Shown one piece after another: positions 41,183 through 52,446 of a stretch of DNA of 64,000 bases. Both the position numbers and the translations under genes were made by a program. This DNA is from Dicaeum eximium. Its lineage: Eukaryota; Chordata; Aves; Passeriformes; Dicaeidae. The notes below the pieces were generated by a model. That model saw only the letters and a list, made by a program, of their open reading frames with translations, searched no databases and was not told the origin of the DNA. Within the stretch, counting starts at the first letter, position 1, and each line of letters opens with the position of its first letter. The stretch spans positions 248,001-312,000 of the forward strand of contig VWZP01009170.1 in assembly GCA_013396995.1 (NCBI GenBank). Reading direction: 5' to 3'.

Positions 41183-41380
41183 ATTTTGGGGGGATTTTTT
41201 CCCTGGTTCGATTTGGGTTTTTTGTTTGGTTGGTTTTTTGGCTTTTTTCCTGCTTATTTTTTGGTCTGGGGGTTTGTTTGTTTAGGTTTTGGGGGGGATT
41301 GGGGAGGTTTCTTGGGGGGGTTGGTGGTGGTGGTGGTTTTTTGTGGGGGGTTTTTTTTTGTGATTTTGGGTTTTTTACTT
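41183..41380 (+). repeat. G/T-only strand-asymmetric tract with G-runs
   Basis: For about 200 bp the plus strand is almost entirely G and T, with scattered C and very few A. G-runs of 6, 7, 4, 7 and 6 occur at 41188-41193, 41291-41297, 41301-41304, 41314-41320 and 41345-41350, and a (GGT)n stretch runs from 41321 to 41337. The runs at 41291-41320 can be arranged as four G-tracts with loops of about 1, 3 and 9 bases. This is a permissive G-quadruplex pattern, not a strict one. The long ORFs here are low-complexity Phe/Gly/Leu strings and not genes. Confidence 0.85.
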
Positions 41381-43333
41381 CAGGAAAAATACCACATTCT
41401 GTTTACAAATAATTTTTGTGTATTTGGCCAGACTCCTCCCTTCTATAAATCTTTGCTCTGAATAGGATCAGAGCAGGAATTTTAGTCAGCCTCTAGTGGT
41501 ATTTGTTTTGTGAGCACTGGCTTTTAGGTCATGGTTAACAGATATCCAAATGGGCAGCTCTTCTCTGAGGTTTCTTTTTTTAATTGCTCATTTAAACTCA
41601 TATTTAAATGTGGTATTCTTTTAAGTTCTATTTGTTTGCTATCTTAAATATCATAGACATTGAAAACTAAAATTATCATAACACATTTAATTGCTATTTT
41701 TTTCATGTAAGGACACTGGTATTTCATGGGTCTTGAAACAGATAACAAGTATAGACCTAGAGCCTGGAACTAACAACAGAGTTTGCATTATCTGAGCTGT
41801 TGTCTTAACTGGAGATTTCACTTCTCTCATGAACTTAATTGTGGGGGGGAAAGGCACATCTGATGTGTTAATTTTATTGCTTTGTGCCTTGAAAGGTGCT
41901 GAGCCTGTTGGGAAAAGCACCTGGCAGAGGTGCTGGCTGGGACAGGGAAGCTGCTAAGGGGAGCAGCACTACTCTGGTAAATGTCCTTGCCTTCATCACA
42001 GATCAGTAACTACCTGAACAGGTGGCACATTTTACAGGTGTTTGGTTTGCTGTGACCGTCAAGAATGCAATTCCCAAAGGAAAAAAGCTCCTTGATGGGA
42101 GGGAGTTGCCAGGTGCAGAGACAATGCCTTGCATTACTTTATTCCATTTATCATCAACCCACAGGGGAGAGGTATGCAGGAGATATTTCCAACCATTCTT
42201 CCTGCAGGCTGATCCTCATCTCAGTCTCCTTTTTTCTTTGCAAATATGAACTCTCAGCCGCTTAAGGCCAACAATTTATTTTGCTGCTATAATTGACATT
42301 ATTATATTCACAATTCATTTGCAATGAGCTATACTTACAGATGACTTCATGAAACCTAAACAAGACTGACTGAGACAGAAATGAGGTATTCTTGCCTAGG
42401 AAAAGCACCAAAAAGATAAAACTTTAAAAATCTGATTTATGATGGTGAATCTTGTAAAACTGTGAAGCAAAACATTTTGGTGTTTTACTGGTTCTGTGTC
42501 ATTTTAATCAGTTAAGGGGTTATTTCCTTCCACCAGAATACTGCAGTCTTATTAATTTAAGTTTAGATCACTCTTAAGCAGGACCCAAAAGTTTTCTAGT
42601 ACATTGATGATATCTCACTTTGCAAATTACTTCAAAGCAGAAAATATATTTTAGCAATTTAATATGTCTCAGATAAGTTTTCAAAATCAACACTGTGTGT
42701 CCCCCTATGTATTTTCACAGTGGTTTATTTAACATTTAATCTCCTGCATTCCACATACTCAAGTTCTGGGCTGCTCTTTCTGTGTATAACTTACATTTCA
42801 TTACCAGGATGGCATAGTAATTTTTTCTAATTAAAGAACTTCAAGTATTTTTATTCTTCCAGCCTTTCCTCCTAACTGTTTTTCAAAATTGATATTATAA
42901 TACAGCTTTCCTTTAATCAGTCTCCACACTAATTTTAATTATTTTGAGAGGAAGGGATTCTATTAAATGCTACTAGAGATGCTTCTACTTTTACTTTTTG
43001 TCACTAAAATCTGAAGCACAAGAATTTGATTCAGCAAAGACCATATATGCATTTTCACAATTAAAAACCTTTTTTCATAAAAGAAAGTATGTATGTTAGT
43101 CGTCCTTAGTAGTTCCACATGTGATTAAAGCCCGTCTTGTTTTAAAACTAAATTAATCAGCTTTATAAAAATCCATTTCTCATTCATTGTAATAGCATCC
43201 CATTTATCCTACACTGGCCAAACTGAGTTTAAAGGGACAGTTCACTCCAGTGAATACTTGTGCATGTGTCTGTAGTATCTAGCTCTAGATAAATGTTCAT
43301 TTTATTACTAAAATGCTTTTCATTTCTTTGCAG
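41381..43333. other. Non-coding stretch upstream of the candidate exon
   Basis: AT-rich DNA with only short ORFs. From about 42300 there are many AT-rich, homeobox-like cores. No promoter elements that I can place. Confidence 0.45.
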
Positions 43334-43965
43334 GCATAACGTTGTGTCTGTCATGCCACTCGCACAAGAAGAGATTAAAAGAAATTTTAAAAGAATTTCT
43401 CTGCTTTACTCAGGGCAATACAACTTGTTTCCAGCTAATATACTCTTATCAAGATGAACCATGTAATCTTACAGATTACTCCGTTAAAATGTTCAAAACA
43501 TTTTGGCAGTTTCCGTGGAGTGACATCACTCTGTGCTGAGTGTAATTCGGAAAAAAAAGAACAAAGTTTCTCCCTGGGAGGTATTTCAGAGGTAATGTAT
43601 CTTTAAGTGTCTCCGCCTCTGAATCCACCCACTTCTGGACAGCTGCAGAGCCTTGTTGACTCACAGGAGCCGCGTTCATGCAAGAGCCAGCCATGAGCAG
43701 CATTTTTCAGAGATTTTAGCAGCACACCTCCTGCTATGTGTTTCGCCTTCTAGCTTGCTGGGGCTGAAGCTGTATGAAAGAAAGTTTTATGTTTTGAAGA
43801 TATTGCAAAAGATAGTTCCTCCGCTCATCCTGGAAATTCCTGACAGACCAGTTGGATACCTTTCAGGCCTTAACCAAGAACTTTACCTTCTCATCCCACT
43901 GTCTTTTTTACAGTAGAAAGAACTGAGACACCCTTAAGAACTGAGAATCTGACTAATTTAAACAA
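43334..43965 (+). promoter_or_regulatory. Candidate promoter / 5' leader of the downstream exon
   Basis: This segment leads into the start codon at 43966. Seen directly are: a possible splice acceptor (TTTCTTTGCAG, ending 43333) at its left edge; a CRE-like TGACATCA at 43521-43528; a consensus AP-1 site TGACTCA at 43657-43663; and locally more CpGs than nearby DNA. Three very short upstream ORFs lie at 43678-43719, 43736-43753 and 43774-43797. A second, stronger acceptor ends at 43913. Two readings fit: a promoter with its first exon here, or an intron end followed by a 169-nt exon starting at 43914. If the second is right, the upstream ORFs are not in that transcript. No clear TATA box. Confidence 0.4.
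43894..43913 (+). other. Candidate splice acceptor
   Basis: A pyrimidine-rich run (CCCACTGTCTTTTTTACAG) ends in CAG at 43911-43913. This is a textbook acceptor, 52 bases before the candidate start codon. Together with the donor at 43083 it would define an exon of 169 nt. The assignment rests on motif quality alone. Confidence 0.5.
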
Positions 43966-44082
43966 ATGGCTAATCCCAGTGCTGTGTGCAATGGCCATCT
44001 ACATCATCATCATCATCAGAAACAGAATAACCTCTTAAAAAGTGGAATATCTAAGAAAAATGGAATCACGAAAGGAGCGAAG
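43966..44082 (+). CDS. Candidate first coding exon of an unidentified gene
   Basis: The 117-nt segment runs from ATG to a splice donor, AAG|GTAAGG, at 44082/44083, giving exactly 39 codons and a phase-0 junction. An in-frame TAA at 43954-43956 lies four codons upstream, so this ATG is the first possible start in its frame. Its context has G at +4 but C at -3. The peptide begins MANPSAVCNGHL, has five consecutive His at residues 13-17 encoded by CAT repeats, and then a basic, polar stretch rich in Lys, Asn, Gln and Gly up to residue 39. There is no signal peptide or membrane segment. Such a composition is common at disordered N-termini of nuclear proteins, but that is only suggestive. I do not recognise the gene. 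The rest of the protein must lie downstream, and no continuing exon is identifiable here. Confidence reflects the good donor, the upstream stop and the clean leader, without homology evidence. Confidence 0.5.
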
Positions 44083-47000
44083 GTAAGGTTTAATTGTTTA
44101 CCCTAATTGCCGCAATATTGAAAACAAATAGGTAGTTGCAACATTACTTATTAAGCTATTTTTATGGTCATCTTAGTGTCTTAGCTCGTATGGATTAGGC
44201 TTGTGTTAAGTTTTGTAATCGTGGGACCTAACGCTGCTTTTGTCTCTCCTAAACTGCAGAGAGAGTTGGGAATGCTCATGCAAATAAATTTTGTTGATCC
44301 CATGGGCTGACAGCGTCTAGTTCATAACAAACACAACAAACACAAGTTTTGTAACTTCCTTCTAAAGCTTAACCGGTGATGGACTTAACTTTGCAATGTA
44401 TTAATCACCAGGGGAAAGCTGTTTTGTTAGCTTCAAGTGTGTGTGGAGTGATTTTCAAAGTGTGATTTGTTGCTGTACAAGTATAAAAACAAAAATACCG
44501 AGGCAGGCAGAGCTTTTTCTTGATGTTTACATTTCTGCAGGGTTGGCTTAGCTGATCCCTGCCCTTTACTGATGCCTGCTCTCCAGCCTTGTACTGCTTA
44601 AAATCCAAGTCAGTTTACTTTCTATTTTCTCAGGCTGTTCTCTTTGAAGCAGCACTTCTCACGCACATGAATATTTTGTAGAACTGTTGGCATGTAACAT
44701 CCTGAAGGATGAACAAATCTAAAAGTATACTTTTACCAAAAGAGCCCAGATCTTAAAGGTTGTCTCTCTGTGATACCTGTTCTGACTGGAAGCTTACTGT
44801 CTGTCTTGGAATGTCCTAATTCTGGGTCTGGATGTGATCATTAGGAGAAAGTTTCGTAGTGACTGTAAGAAGGCTGGCTTTACAGCCCGGTGTGGTGGTG
44901 ACAGGGGGGATGCAGAAGGTGGCTTGTGGAGCCTTGCACTCACCTGACCATGGCTGTTGGAAGCCTTAGAAAAAGACTGTGGTGAGGGCTCCGCTGTTTT
45001 ACAAATAAACTGCTATCTTTTATCTTTCTCTAAATGGGGCGCTCACACACCTCAGCGCTGCAATGAGGGCACGCCCAGTGTCATGCTTAATGGTTGTCTG
45101 GCTTTAGGTGTCTCCTCTGGTATGAGTGTTTCCCAATCCCTGACTTGTCTTGGATGAGGAAAGCAAAAAATCTTGCGCAATGATTGAAAAAAGGCCTTTC
45201 TTGGATTCGCTTCCAAAAACCTAATTCAGTATCCTCTTATGTGTCACATACACCTCCTCGTCATTTTTGTGCATTAGCTATTTGCCACAAAGGTGCTCTA
45301 AGTCTTTGCTTTCCTCTTGTGCCAGATTTCAAGGGCTAAGCTTTGCCACTCAATTACTGTTAACCTGCTGCAAATGAGCGATTTTGAAATCCCGGGAGGG
45401 AATTAATTAGGATATCCTCCTTAATAAAAAGGAGAAGTAAACAGCTAGAGAAGTAATGACTACTATTACTGAGGATAAGCAGAAAAAATAAATAAATATT
45501 GGCCTGAAAGGGATGGCAAAGAAATGAAGGAAATACTAGTAGATGCACCTTCAAGATTAGTGAAGTCATACAAGCACCTCATGGTTGGAGGAGAAGGTGT
45601 TTTACCCTGCTATGTGACACCTGACTAGCACTGAGCCACCTGTAAATACCATCCATGGCTGAGGGAAGTGGTGAGAAGTGAAGGTTTAGAAAGTCCAAAA
45701 GGCTTATCAAAGGCAGATTTGGTCAGTCCGGGTCGAGCACCGTGCTCCCGATTACATCCCATTTCCCCTTTCTTCCTCCAAACACAGAAGGAAGGAAACA
45801 ATAAGAGACAAGAGTCCTGAATGAACCAGGAATCTCATTCCTGGTAGGAATCTCCCCATTCCTGTCTGGTGTGTTTCCCCGCCCCAGCGGCCTCACCCTG
45901 TTCAGTGCTTATGCTTGATGCTGTTTTACAGGAGCAGATACTGTTCCTTCCTCCCTGCTGGAGGTGTGCACACTGTGTGCTTCTATCGGCATTCCTCTAT
46001 TGGCTGGGGTGTGAAAGCTGCCCGCTTTACAAGCTGGGATCTGGGAAGCAGGGAATACGGCAGGAAGCCTGTACAAGGCTTCCAATTTTCTCTTAATTCC
46101 AGCCATTCTTCCTTCTTCCCCTTTTGCTCTTTAGCCACCTTGCCCCTATTTCCCCTAACACCCTGACACACACATTTATGTATTTTACTAAATTAATTGA
46201 CCATTAAGCACCTTATATAGCAGAAATACAGTGCTAGTATATTCAGGGGATGTGACTGGTGATGCTCTTTCTACACTTGTCATGGTTCCAAAACTTTTGG
46301 GCTTAGTTGCAGCTGTGCACCTTTGCAAGGAGGGAGAGATGTTGTGGTTTGAGACTGCAGTGCAGAGCCTGCAGTGAGTGAATGGCTCCTAGGCCTATGG
46401 CAATCCTTTTGCACAATTGACTGACTGGAACATCAGGCTTTGCAAAAATCAGCTCTATAAACCCTTTTTTTCCAAGGGAGCCCCCAGGAAGCACTGGCTT
46501 CAGGAAATGCTGGCTTTGGAAACATTGCTTTTGAAAACACTTGCTGAAGAACAATGTGTTTTGCATCTTAATGATGTAAGAACGTTTGTTTGTGTCTGTG
46601 CGTGCTTGACAGAAATAGAGAAGCAATTCTGATACCACAAAACCCCCCGGGTTTCTAAAGAAAGGATTTTGTTTAATGGGTTGGGAAAGGTAATTAGGGA
46701 TGATCAAATGTGGGGGAGCAGGGAGGCTCTCTTTGCTTCTAGCAATCTGTGGCATACCAAGGACAGAGAGAAGGTAGCTGAGTGCTAAAGAAGCAGTGAA
46801 GCATCCTAACAGAAGAGAAGCTGTTGATTTTGGGGAAGTGTTAGAGTGCTTTGGGGTGGGACTGCTTGTTCAGATAGATTCTGTGATTATTTTAAGTCTA
46901 ATTCACTCAATACTAGCAGAAAGTTAGTACAGATTCTGCATGTACTGATGGATATCAGGCTTAACCATGTCCCCACAGCCATGCTGCATCCTGGTATTCT

Positions 47001-49039
47001 TTGGGAGCTGGGCCGTAGTAAGACCTCCCCACTTGGGAGGTGGGTTGTGGTGTTTGTCTTCCACTTTGTTAGTGCTTTTGACAGAGGCAGATGCTTCATG
47101 TTCCTCCAGAGTCCATAGTCTGGAGTTGCTTTTACCCAAAGCACAATTCTGTAGCTAACCTATTTATTTATGCAACTGTATTGGCCCAGAGAAGGTATTT
47201 TCCTAGTGATGGTTTCTTTGCTGTTGTACTGCTGTTGATTGGGTACCACTAATAGGGGACATCTTTAAACAAATAGGGGATTTTTAAAACAATAAATATG
47301 TTTGTCTAGTGGAAATCTTTTTCCCTATAAAACACATGCTACAGTTCCATTTCTTCAATAGATTATTTCCTTGGATGCCTTAGCCTCCGAGACATTATAA
47401 AGCTATTTGCAAACTCATTATTTTTATGTTCTGCACTGAGAATGGCAGGGCTTGGGAGAAACATGAAGTCAACAAGACTATAGGCTTTTCCAGGGATTTC
47501 AAGCTGCTGTGTGAAAACAAAAAAACCCTGGGATGAGATCCAACCTAGTAACATCTGCCCCACTTGTCTGATGGCCCAAAAATGTGATAGACTCCAACAC
47601 TTGGAGGCTCTAAAATTCAGAAGCTGTTTAGGTTTAGCCTCTGTCCTGTTACATCTGAATCTCCTCCTAGCTGTTCTGTTTAGCTATTTGGTTCAATATT
47701 CCAGCATTCAGTCTCAGTCCCTTCCATGCTCTTGGCACCCCAGTTTCTTTCCTCTTTTCTGCTCTCCAATGTCATTTATTGCCTAATGACTATCTTAAGG
47801 AAAACATTGTTTAGAAAGAGAGTCATGAAAGGAATAAGCCATGCAACTGTTCTCATGGCAGTGACTTTCTTGTATGTTGTAAAGGCCTCCTGTAATTTCT
47901 TTGCTCTCTCTTCACAAATGCAGACACCACTTGAAGTGTTTTTGCAAACTTGGTGTAAGTGGGGCAGTTTAGATGCATACTCAATATAAATGTTAAAGAG
48001 TCTGGTAGGAAAAGAAATAAACTAATTAACACAATCAGGGTCAAGCAATAAGGGTTATTATTAGTAAGGGAAGAGCAAGGAGAGAGGGTAAAGGCTGATC
48101 AGGCCTTTCCAGCTGTTTGCAGCATCAGTTGTGCAGCCCTAATGATCTACCAACATAATAGGATTTTTTCTGAAATATCTTCATATTTTGATATTGGTTT
48201 GGATAAAAACAAATTGAAAGGGAACTTCATTGAGTCCAGCCTGTTTCACTTGCAGCAGCTCAGGATTTTGGGCTTTGTGCATGTGTTCATGGAAAGTCCA
48301 ATTGCAATTTGTCCTCTGGATTTCGTAGCTATAGTGACAACAGGGAAAAAGTTGACATTTGGTTTTCAGTCAAATTCTCTGCCAGTTACTGTACCTGTTG
48401 CTTCAGCTGCACCACAGATACAACCTCCTCATCCTCAGTTCCTGCCTTCTTTTCTCCTTGGTTTCAAGCCTGAGAAAGGTGTTGCTTTGCACCTGCCCTC
48501 TCAGATGATAATCACAGGTCTCGGCTCCACGCCCTTGTTTCTGTCATCTGCCCTGCTATGTGATGAGCTCAATGCATCGGAAGCAGGAAACACTGAGGAC
48601 ATCTTTCTGCAGCCAAGGTGTCACCACTCTGTGGGCACATAGCCTCTGACTCTTGTAGCAATGCTTTGAGCACGTTGCATGAGACTTTACATGCAAGGCT
48701 GAGATTTTTCACATAGCTCAATATATAATGTTGCTCTAAAGTCATTACCCTCTTAACACCTGGAAATCTCTAAATTCAGGTAACTAAATTTAGGAAGGTA
48801 ATGCCTTGACAGAAATAGCAGACAGTAATTTACTTTGGCTTGAAAGATTCAGCATGTCAGATCTTTAAGGTCAGCCTCCTCTTAGCACAGTAACAGCTCA
48901 TCCTTCTACTCATGAAAGCAAATAAATGTATTGGGAGGCTGGCTTAGCTGCACACCCATAAGCCATGCCTGAGCTCCAGTGCAAAAATAACTAGTATACA
49001 AGAGATAGAAACGAGAATGGTCCTTGAAAGAGGAATTTT
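44083..49039. other. Presumed intron, no further exon recognised
   Basis: If the exon at 43966-44082 is real, this is intronic. ORFs of 150 codons (46303-46755, minus) and 166 codons (48142-48642, plus) have no motif, and I do not see an acceptor/donor pair framing either. No repeat family named. Confidence 0.45.
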
Positions 49040-49905
49040 GAAACATTCTGGGGGCATGTAGCAGTGGCATTAGGAAAGCCAAAGATCTCCTGGAGTCAAC
49101 ATTTGCAAGGAGTATCAAGGGAAGCAAGAACAGCTTTTACTGCCACATTAGTAGTAGATGAATAAACAAGGAAAACGTGTTCCATCAACAAATGGGGTGG
49201 ATGACTTAGTGACCACAGATGCAGGTAAGATATACTCTGTGCTTTCATTGCCTCACTTTTCACCATCAAAGTCATCTAAGCCTCTGTGTTGTCAAACCAC
49301 CAGCAGTGAAAGAAGGTTGACTCACAATCTCTTGAGACATGGCAACCCCTACAAGGGTGTGAGACCAGGAGGGAAGCACTCACGTGTGCTAGGTGATATC
49401 CCAGTGATATCACACACTATCTGCTTTGGAAGCTCCCAGGTGTCAAAGATCCCTGATAACTTAAATGCCCCACCTGTGTTCAAAAGGCAGATCATTTTTA
49501 GCTTCTGGGAGCATAGAGAGGAAGGTGATTTGGAACAGCAAGCACAGAGGTGCCAGGAGGTAAGTGATGTTTGACTGTCTTCTATGCTGAGGTGACTAGA
49601 TTTGTGTATGAGAGGTGAGTGATAGGTGTCACCTACCTTGACATTGGCCACACCACCCTCGTGTGCTACTGGGGACATTACGGTCTCGATGGGCAGACTG
49701 CTGTAGGGGTAATACCCTGTTGTGGGTAATAACCTGGCTCATCAGGCTCAAAGGGTGGTGGCTAATGGCTCACACTTGGCCTGCAGGCTGGAGGGGTTTC
49801 ACCTGTGGGGAGAGGGAGTGGGAATCACAATATGGGTCACAGCAATGGGCTCAGCTGGACAAAACCCTGAGTGCCCTGCTGGGAATTTGGTGTTGACCTG
49901 CCTTT
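49040..49905 (+). mobile_element. Degraded CR1 LINE fragment with reverse-transcriptase remains
   Basis: Translation gives recognisable pieces of the CR1 second ORF, in order but with stops and frameshifts. IRKAKDLLE (from about 49076) fits the linker after the endonuclease, and INKENVFHQ follows after a stop. The open frame at 49158-49574 carries DDLVTTDAGK, then a region resembling the family's GPDGIHPRVL motif, then KIPDNLNAPPVFKRQ, resembling the EVPEDWKKANVTPIFKK region. Near 49630 TYLDI corresponds to the reverse-transcriptase YLDF segment. Near 49722-49800 AQRVVANGS corresponds to the conserved RAQRVVVNG stretch. These comparisons rest on my memory of the family. The copy is dead: broken frames, no catalytic FADD-type block recognisable, no 3' end. 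It lies in the same orientation as the CR1 tail at 22953 but is clearly a separate insertion. Confidence 0.8.
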
Positions 49906-52080
49906 AAGTATGAAGATGAAGCAGTGACCATCCAGTCAAAGTGAGTCTGTGACCTTTCAGTGCAAGGAGGCAGCATTTCTGTGGTGAGTCAGCAGTAGTG
50001 GTCCAAAAATGGATGGAATTGATGCAGAACCTCAGTCAGACTTCTATGAATATTTGTCTGGCAAGCAGCTTATTCGTGCTCAGTAGAGGTAATTGGTAAT
50101 AGAAAGCCATGGCATGGCTAGTGCCATTGCCTGCCTATTTACATGCCTTCAGCAGGACAATTAATTACCTTTGCAAGCTTTAAGTGGTGGTCTGGCTTTC
50201 AGAAATGAGAAAGGTGAAATGCATTTTCTACCTGCAGTGTCAGTGAGGGATGTGGGTGGATGTGTTCCATTGCAGAAACAAGTTCATGAGTAATAATGAG
50301 CAGAATGATGAGATAATGGCTGCTTAGGGCCTGTTTGGGTCTGTGTGAGCTGGCATATACAGGACCCAGGGATGACCACAGAACACTGAATGAAATGAAA
50401 AGAGTAAATTTATTTCCATTACCTTGTCAAACTGGGGCTCCCCAAAGCAGCACCTGGGCAGAGCCACATGAGCAGGGAGACCAGAGAACTCAGTTCTTGC
50501 ATGGTCCTTGCTAGAGGATCTCTGAACCTGCTGTTTTCACCTGTATTTCAGGGGTGTCACAGGTGTAGATTCCCTCCCTGCTTCGATCTTTCCCTCAGCA
50601 GGGAAGGAATCCCAAGCATGTTAGACTGAGTGCCTATCTCAGGCCTCTTACTGAAACACAGACATTGAACTTACCTAACAAAGCTAAGCAACAATTGGTA
50701 TATGTGTTTTTCTACACCTCAGCTGCAGATCACTTCAGCATGTTTATAATTCTCCTCAACAATCTTCTGTTATGTTCCCACAGTTTCTATAAAATCTGAC
50801 TTTTCACCAGAAAAATGTTTAGCATCATGCTGCCTCTGTCACAGCTTGCTCTTTGCATGTGTGCAGTGGTGTTTCAAATCCTGGTTTATAGGGTACAAGA
50901 CAACCATAAAGATCCTAATTCATCATGAGATGCAGGTCTGCCAATAGACATATGAACTCTCTTGTGGAGTTTTGGTTTTTTACTTTCCTTTTAAAGAAAA
51001 GTAATTTTTGTTGTGGCTACAACTGTGGCATTAACCAGCAAAGCAGGGAATTGAATTGCCCTACAATGACCAGTGGCTCAGCCAGAGAATTTCTGCCATT
51101 CCTGGCAGCTAAGTTTTCTGCAGAAAATACTTTGAGAAAGCAACCCAGCCAGGAATTTTGCAAGGCTACTGTCTGAGAGAGTTGTCATTGTGGGATGGAT
51201 ATGGAATTGGGAAGGAGAGGAGCAGGCAGCAGGACCAGCAGTGTTTTGTGCCAGACTGAAGAGGAACTTGAGTGTTTTGCACTTAAAGAGGCATGAATTC
51301 AGACAGATGACCAGAACACTCTGTGAGATACCTTTAGTATAAAATTGCAAGGTGCAGAGCTGAATTTCCAGGGTAGATGCCATCTATATACACCCATGTC
51401 TTCAGAACAAAGTAACATTTAACCTATTCTGGCCAGGGATCTTTCTCCCACCTGAAGTATTTTGAATTTCTAGAACATCTAGTGTAGATATAACACAGCA
51501 ATGCCTAATCTGTTCTACTGATCATCTCAGGGTTTTTTTTTGGAAGTTGTTCAGCTGTATCCTTGCCTTCATTCATTTGATCAAGCACAGGCATGTGCTC
51601 TGTCATTTTCCCTCTTCCAAAAAATTTGGTCTTCTCTATCAACCCAGCAAGACATGAGGATTTATTCCTAAAAAAGAGATACGGAACGACAAATCTGAGA
51701 TGCAGAGCTGAGACTTGTGGCCATTTCAGCTGACATAATGCTGCACTCTGCTTCCTCCAGGAATTTCCATTTGAGTTTCTGCTTCCCTGTTACTGCTGCT
51801 GATTCACACGGCCTGAAGAGCTGCCATACATCTTTCCATGTGGCTCACATGGAGCTATCTAAGAGTTCAGCCTGGCTAATCTCACAGCCCAAAGCTGTCA
51901 GCCTACACCTGGAATCACAGCAGCCAATGTTTGTATGTTCTTGAGCTTCCCGGGGCTGTTCTGCAGGAGAATGCCTCAGTCTAGGTTGGAATTTCCATTT
52001 CCTGCCCATTTGTTGTGTTTCCACAAAACTTTCAAGACAAAACTTTGATTGTCTTCTGAAAGGAACACTATTGTTGTGCC
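49906..52080. other. Non-coding stretch, no gene seen
   Basis: No coding signal. A minus-strand AATAAA sits near 50410 in sequence that could belong to another decayed LTR, but I could not bound one. Otherwise unremarkable. Confidence 0.45.
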
Positions 52081-52446
52081 TGATGGTGAATCAGGACTCT
52101 TTGACTCCAGTATCAGAAGGCTTATATGATTTATTAAAATTGATCTGAAGGATTTGGGCTATATCTGCCCTGTACAGAGCTAACATGCTTTCATCTTCAT
52201 GCTCCATACCAAACTGCTAGAATGCCAGAAAATGTTAACAAAATCAGAGAGATAACATTTCTCTATATCATAGGTTGAGAGGAAGAAAACCACATCTTCC
52301 CATATCGGGAGACAGGGCAGAAGAATGCATCTGTGTCCTTGAACACACAGCCCAAAGATTTGTTTATGGAAATCTGTGCAGAGAAAATGAGCTTTCCCAT
52401 GGAAGGAAAAATTCAGCAAGCTTGCACCCAAGAAACTTATAAAATA
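52081..52446 (-). mobile_element. LTR-like repeat, copy A
   Basis: About 365 bp that align along nearly their whole length with 58195-58576, same orientation, by eye about 75-80% identical. Conserved blocks include GTGAATCAGGACTCTTTGA at the left end, AGAGATAACATTTCTCTATA near 52248, TTTCCCATGGAAGGAAAAA near 52393 and AAGAAACTTATAAAATA at the right end. On the minus strand an AATAAA (52130-52135) lies about 50 bases before a CA terminus (52082-52081), as expected for the R-U5 end of an LTR. The right boundary fades into AT-rich sequence, and I found no target duplication. A solo LTR of an endogenous retrovirus is the best guess; another dispersed repeat is possible. No gag or pol sequence lies beside it. 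Confidence 0.6.

Noticed and set aside
41180..41461. 93-codon Phe/Gly-rich ORF
   Set aside because: It is a translation of the G/T-only tract and has no independent coding evidence.
48142..48642. 166-codon plus-strand ORF upstream of the CR1 fossil
   Set aside because: No motif and no framing acceptor and donor. It does not resemble the CR1 protein either.
50331..50643. Possible further minus-strand LTR with AATAAA near 50410 and GGCC at both edges
   Set aside because: Only a 4-base flank match, with many possible CA endpoints, and the ends are not inverted repeats of each other. Chance is a sufficient explanation.
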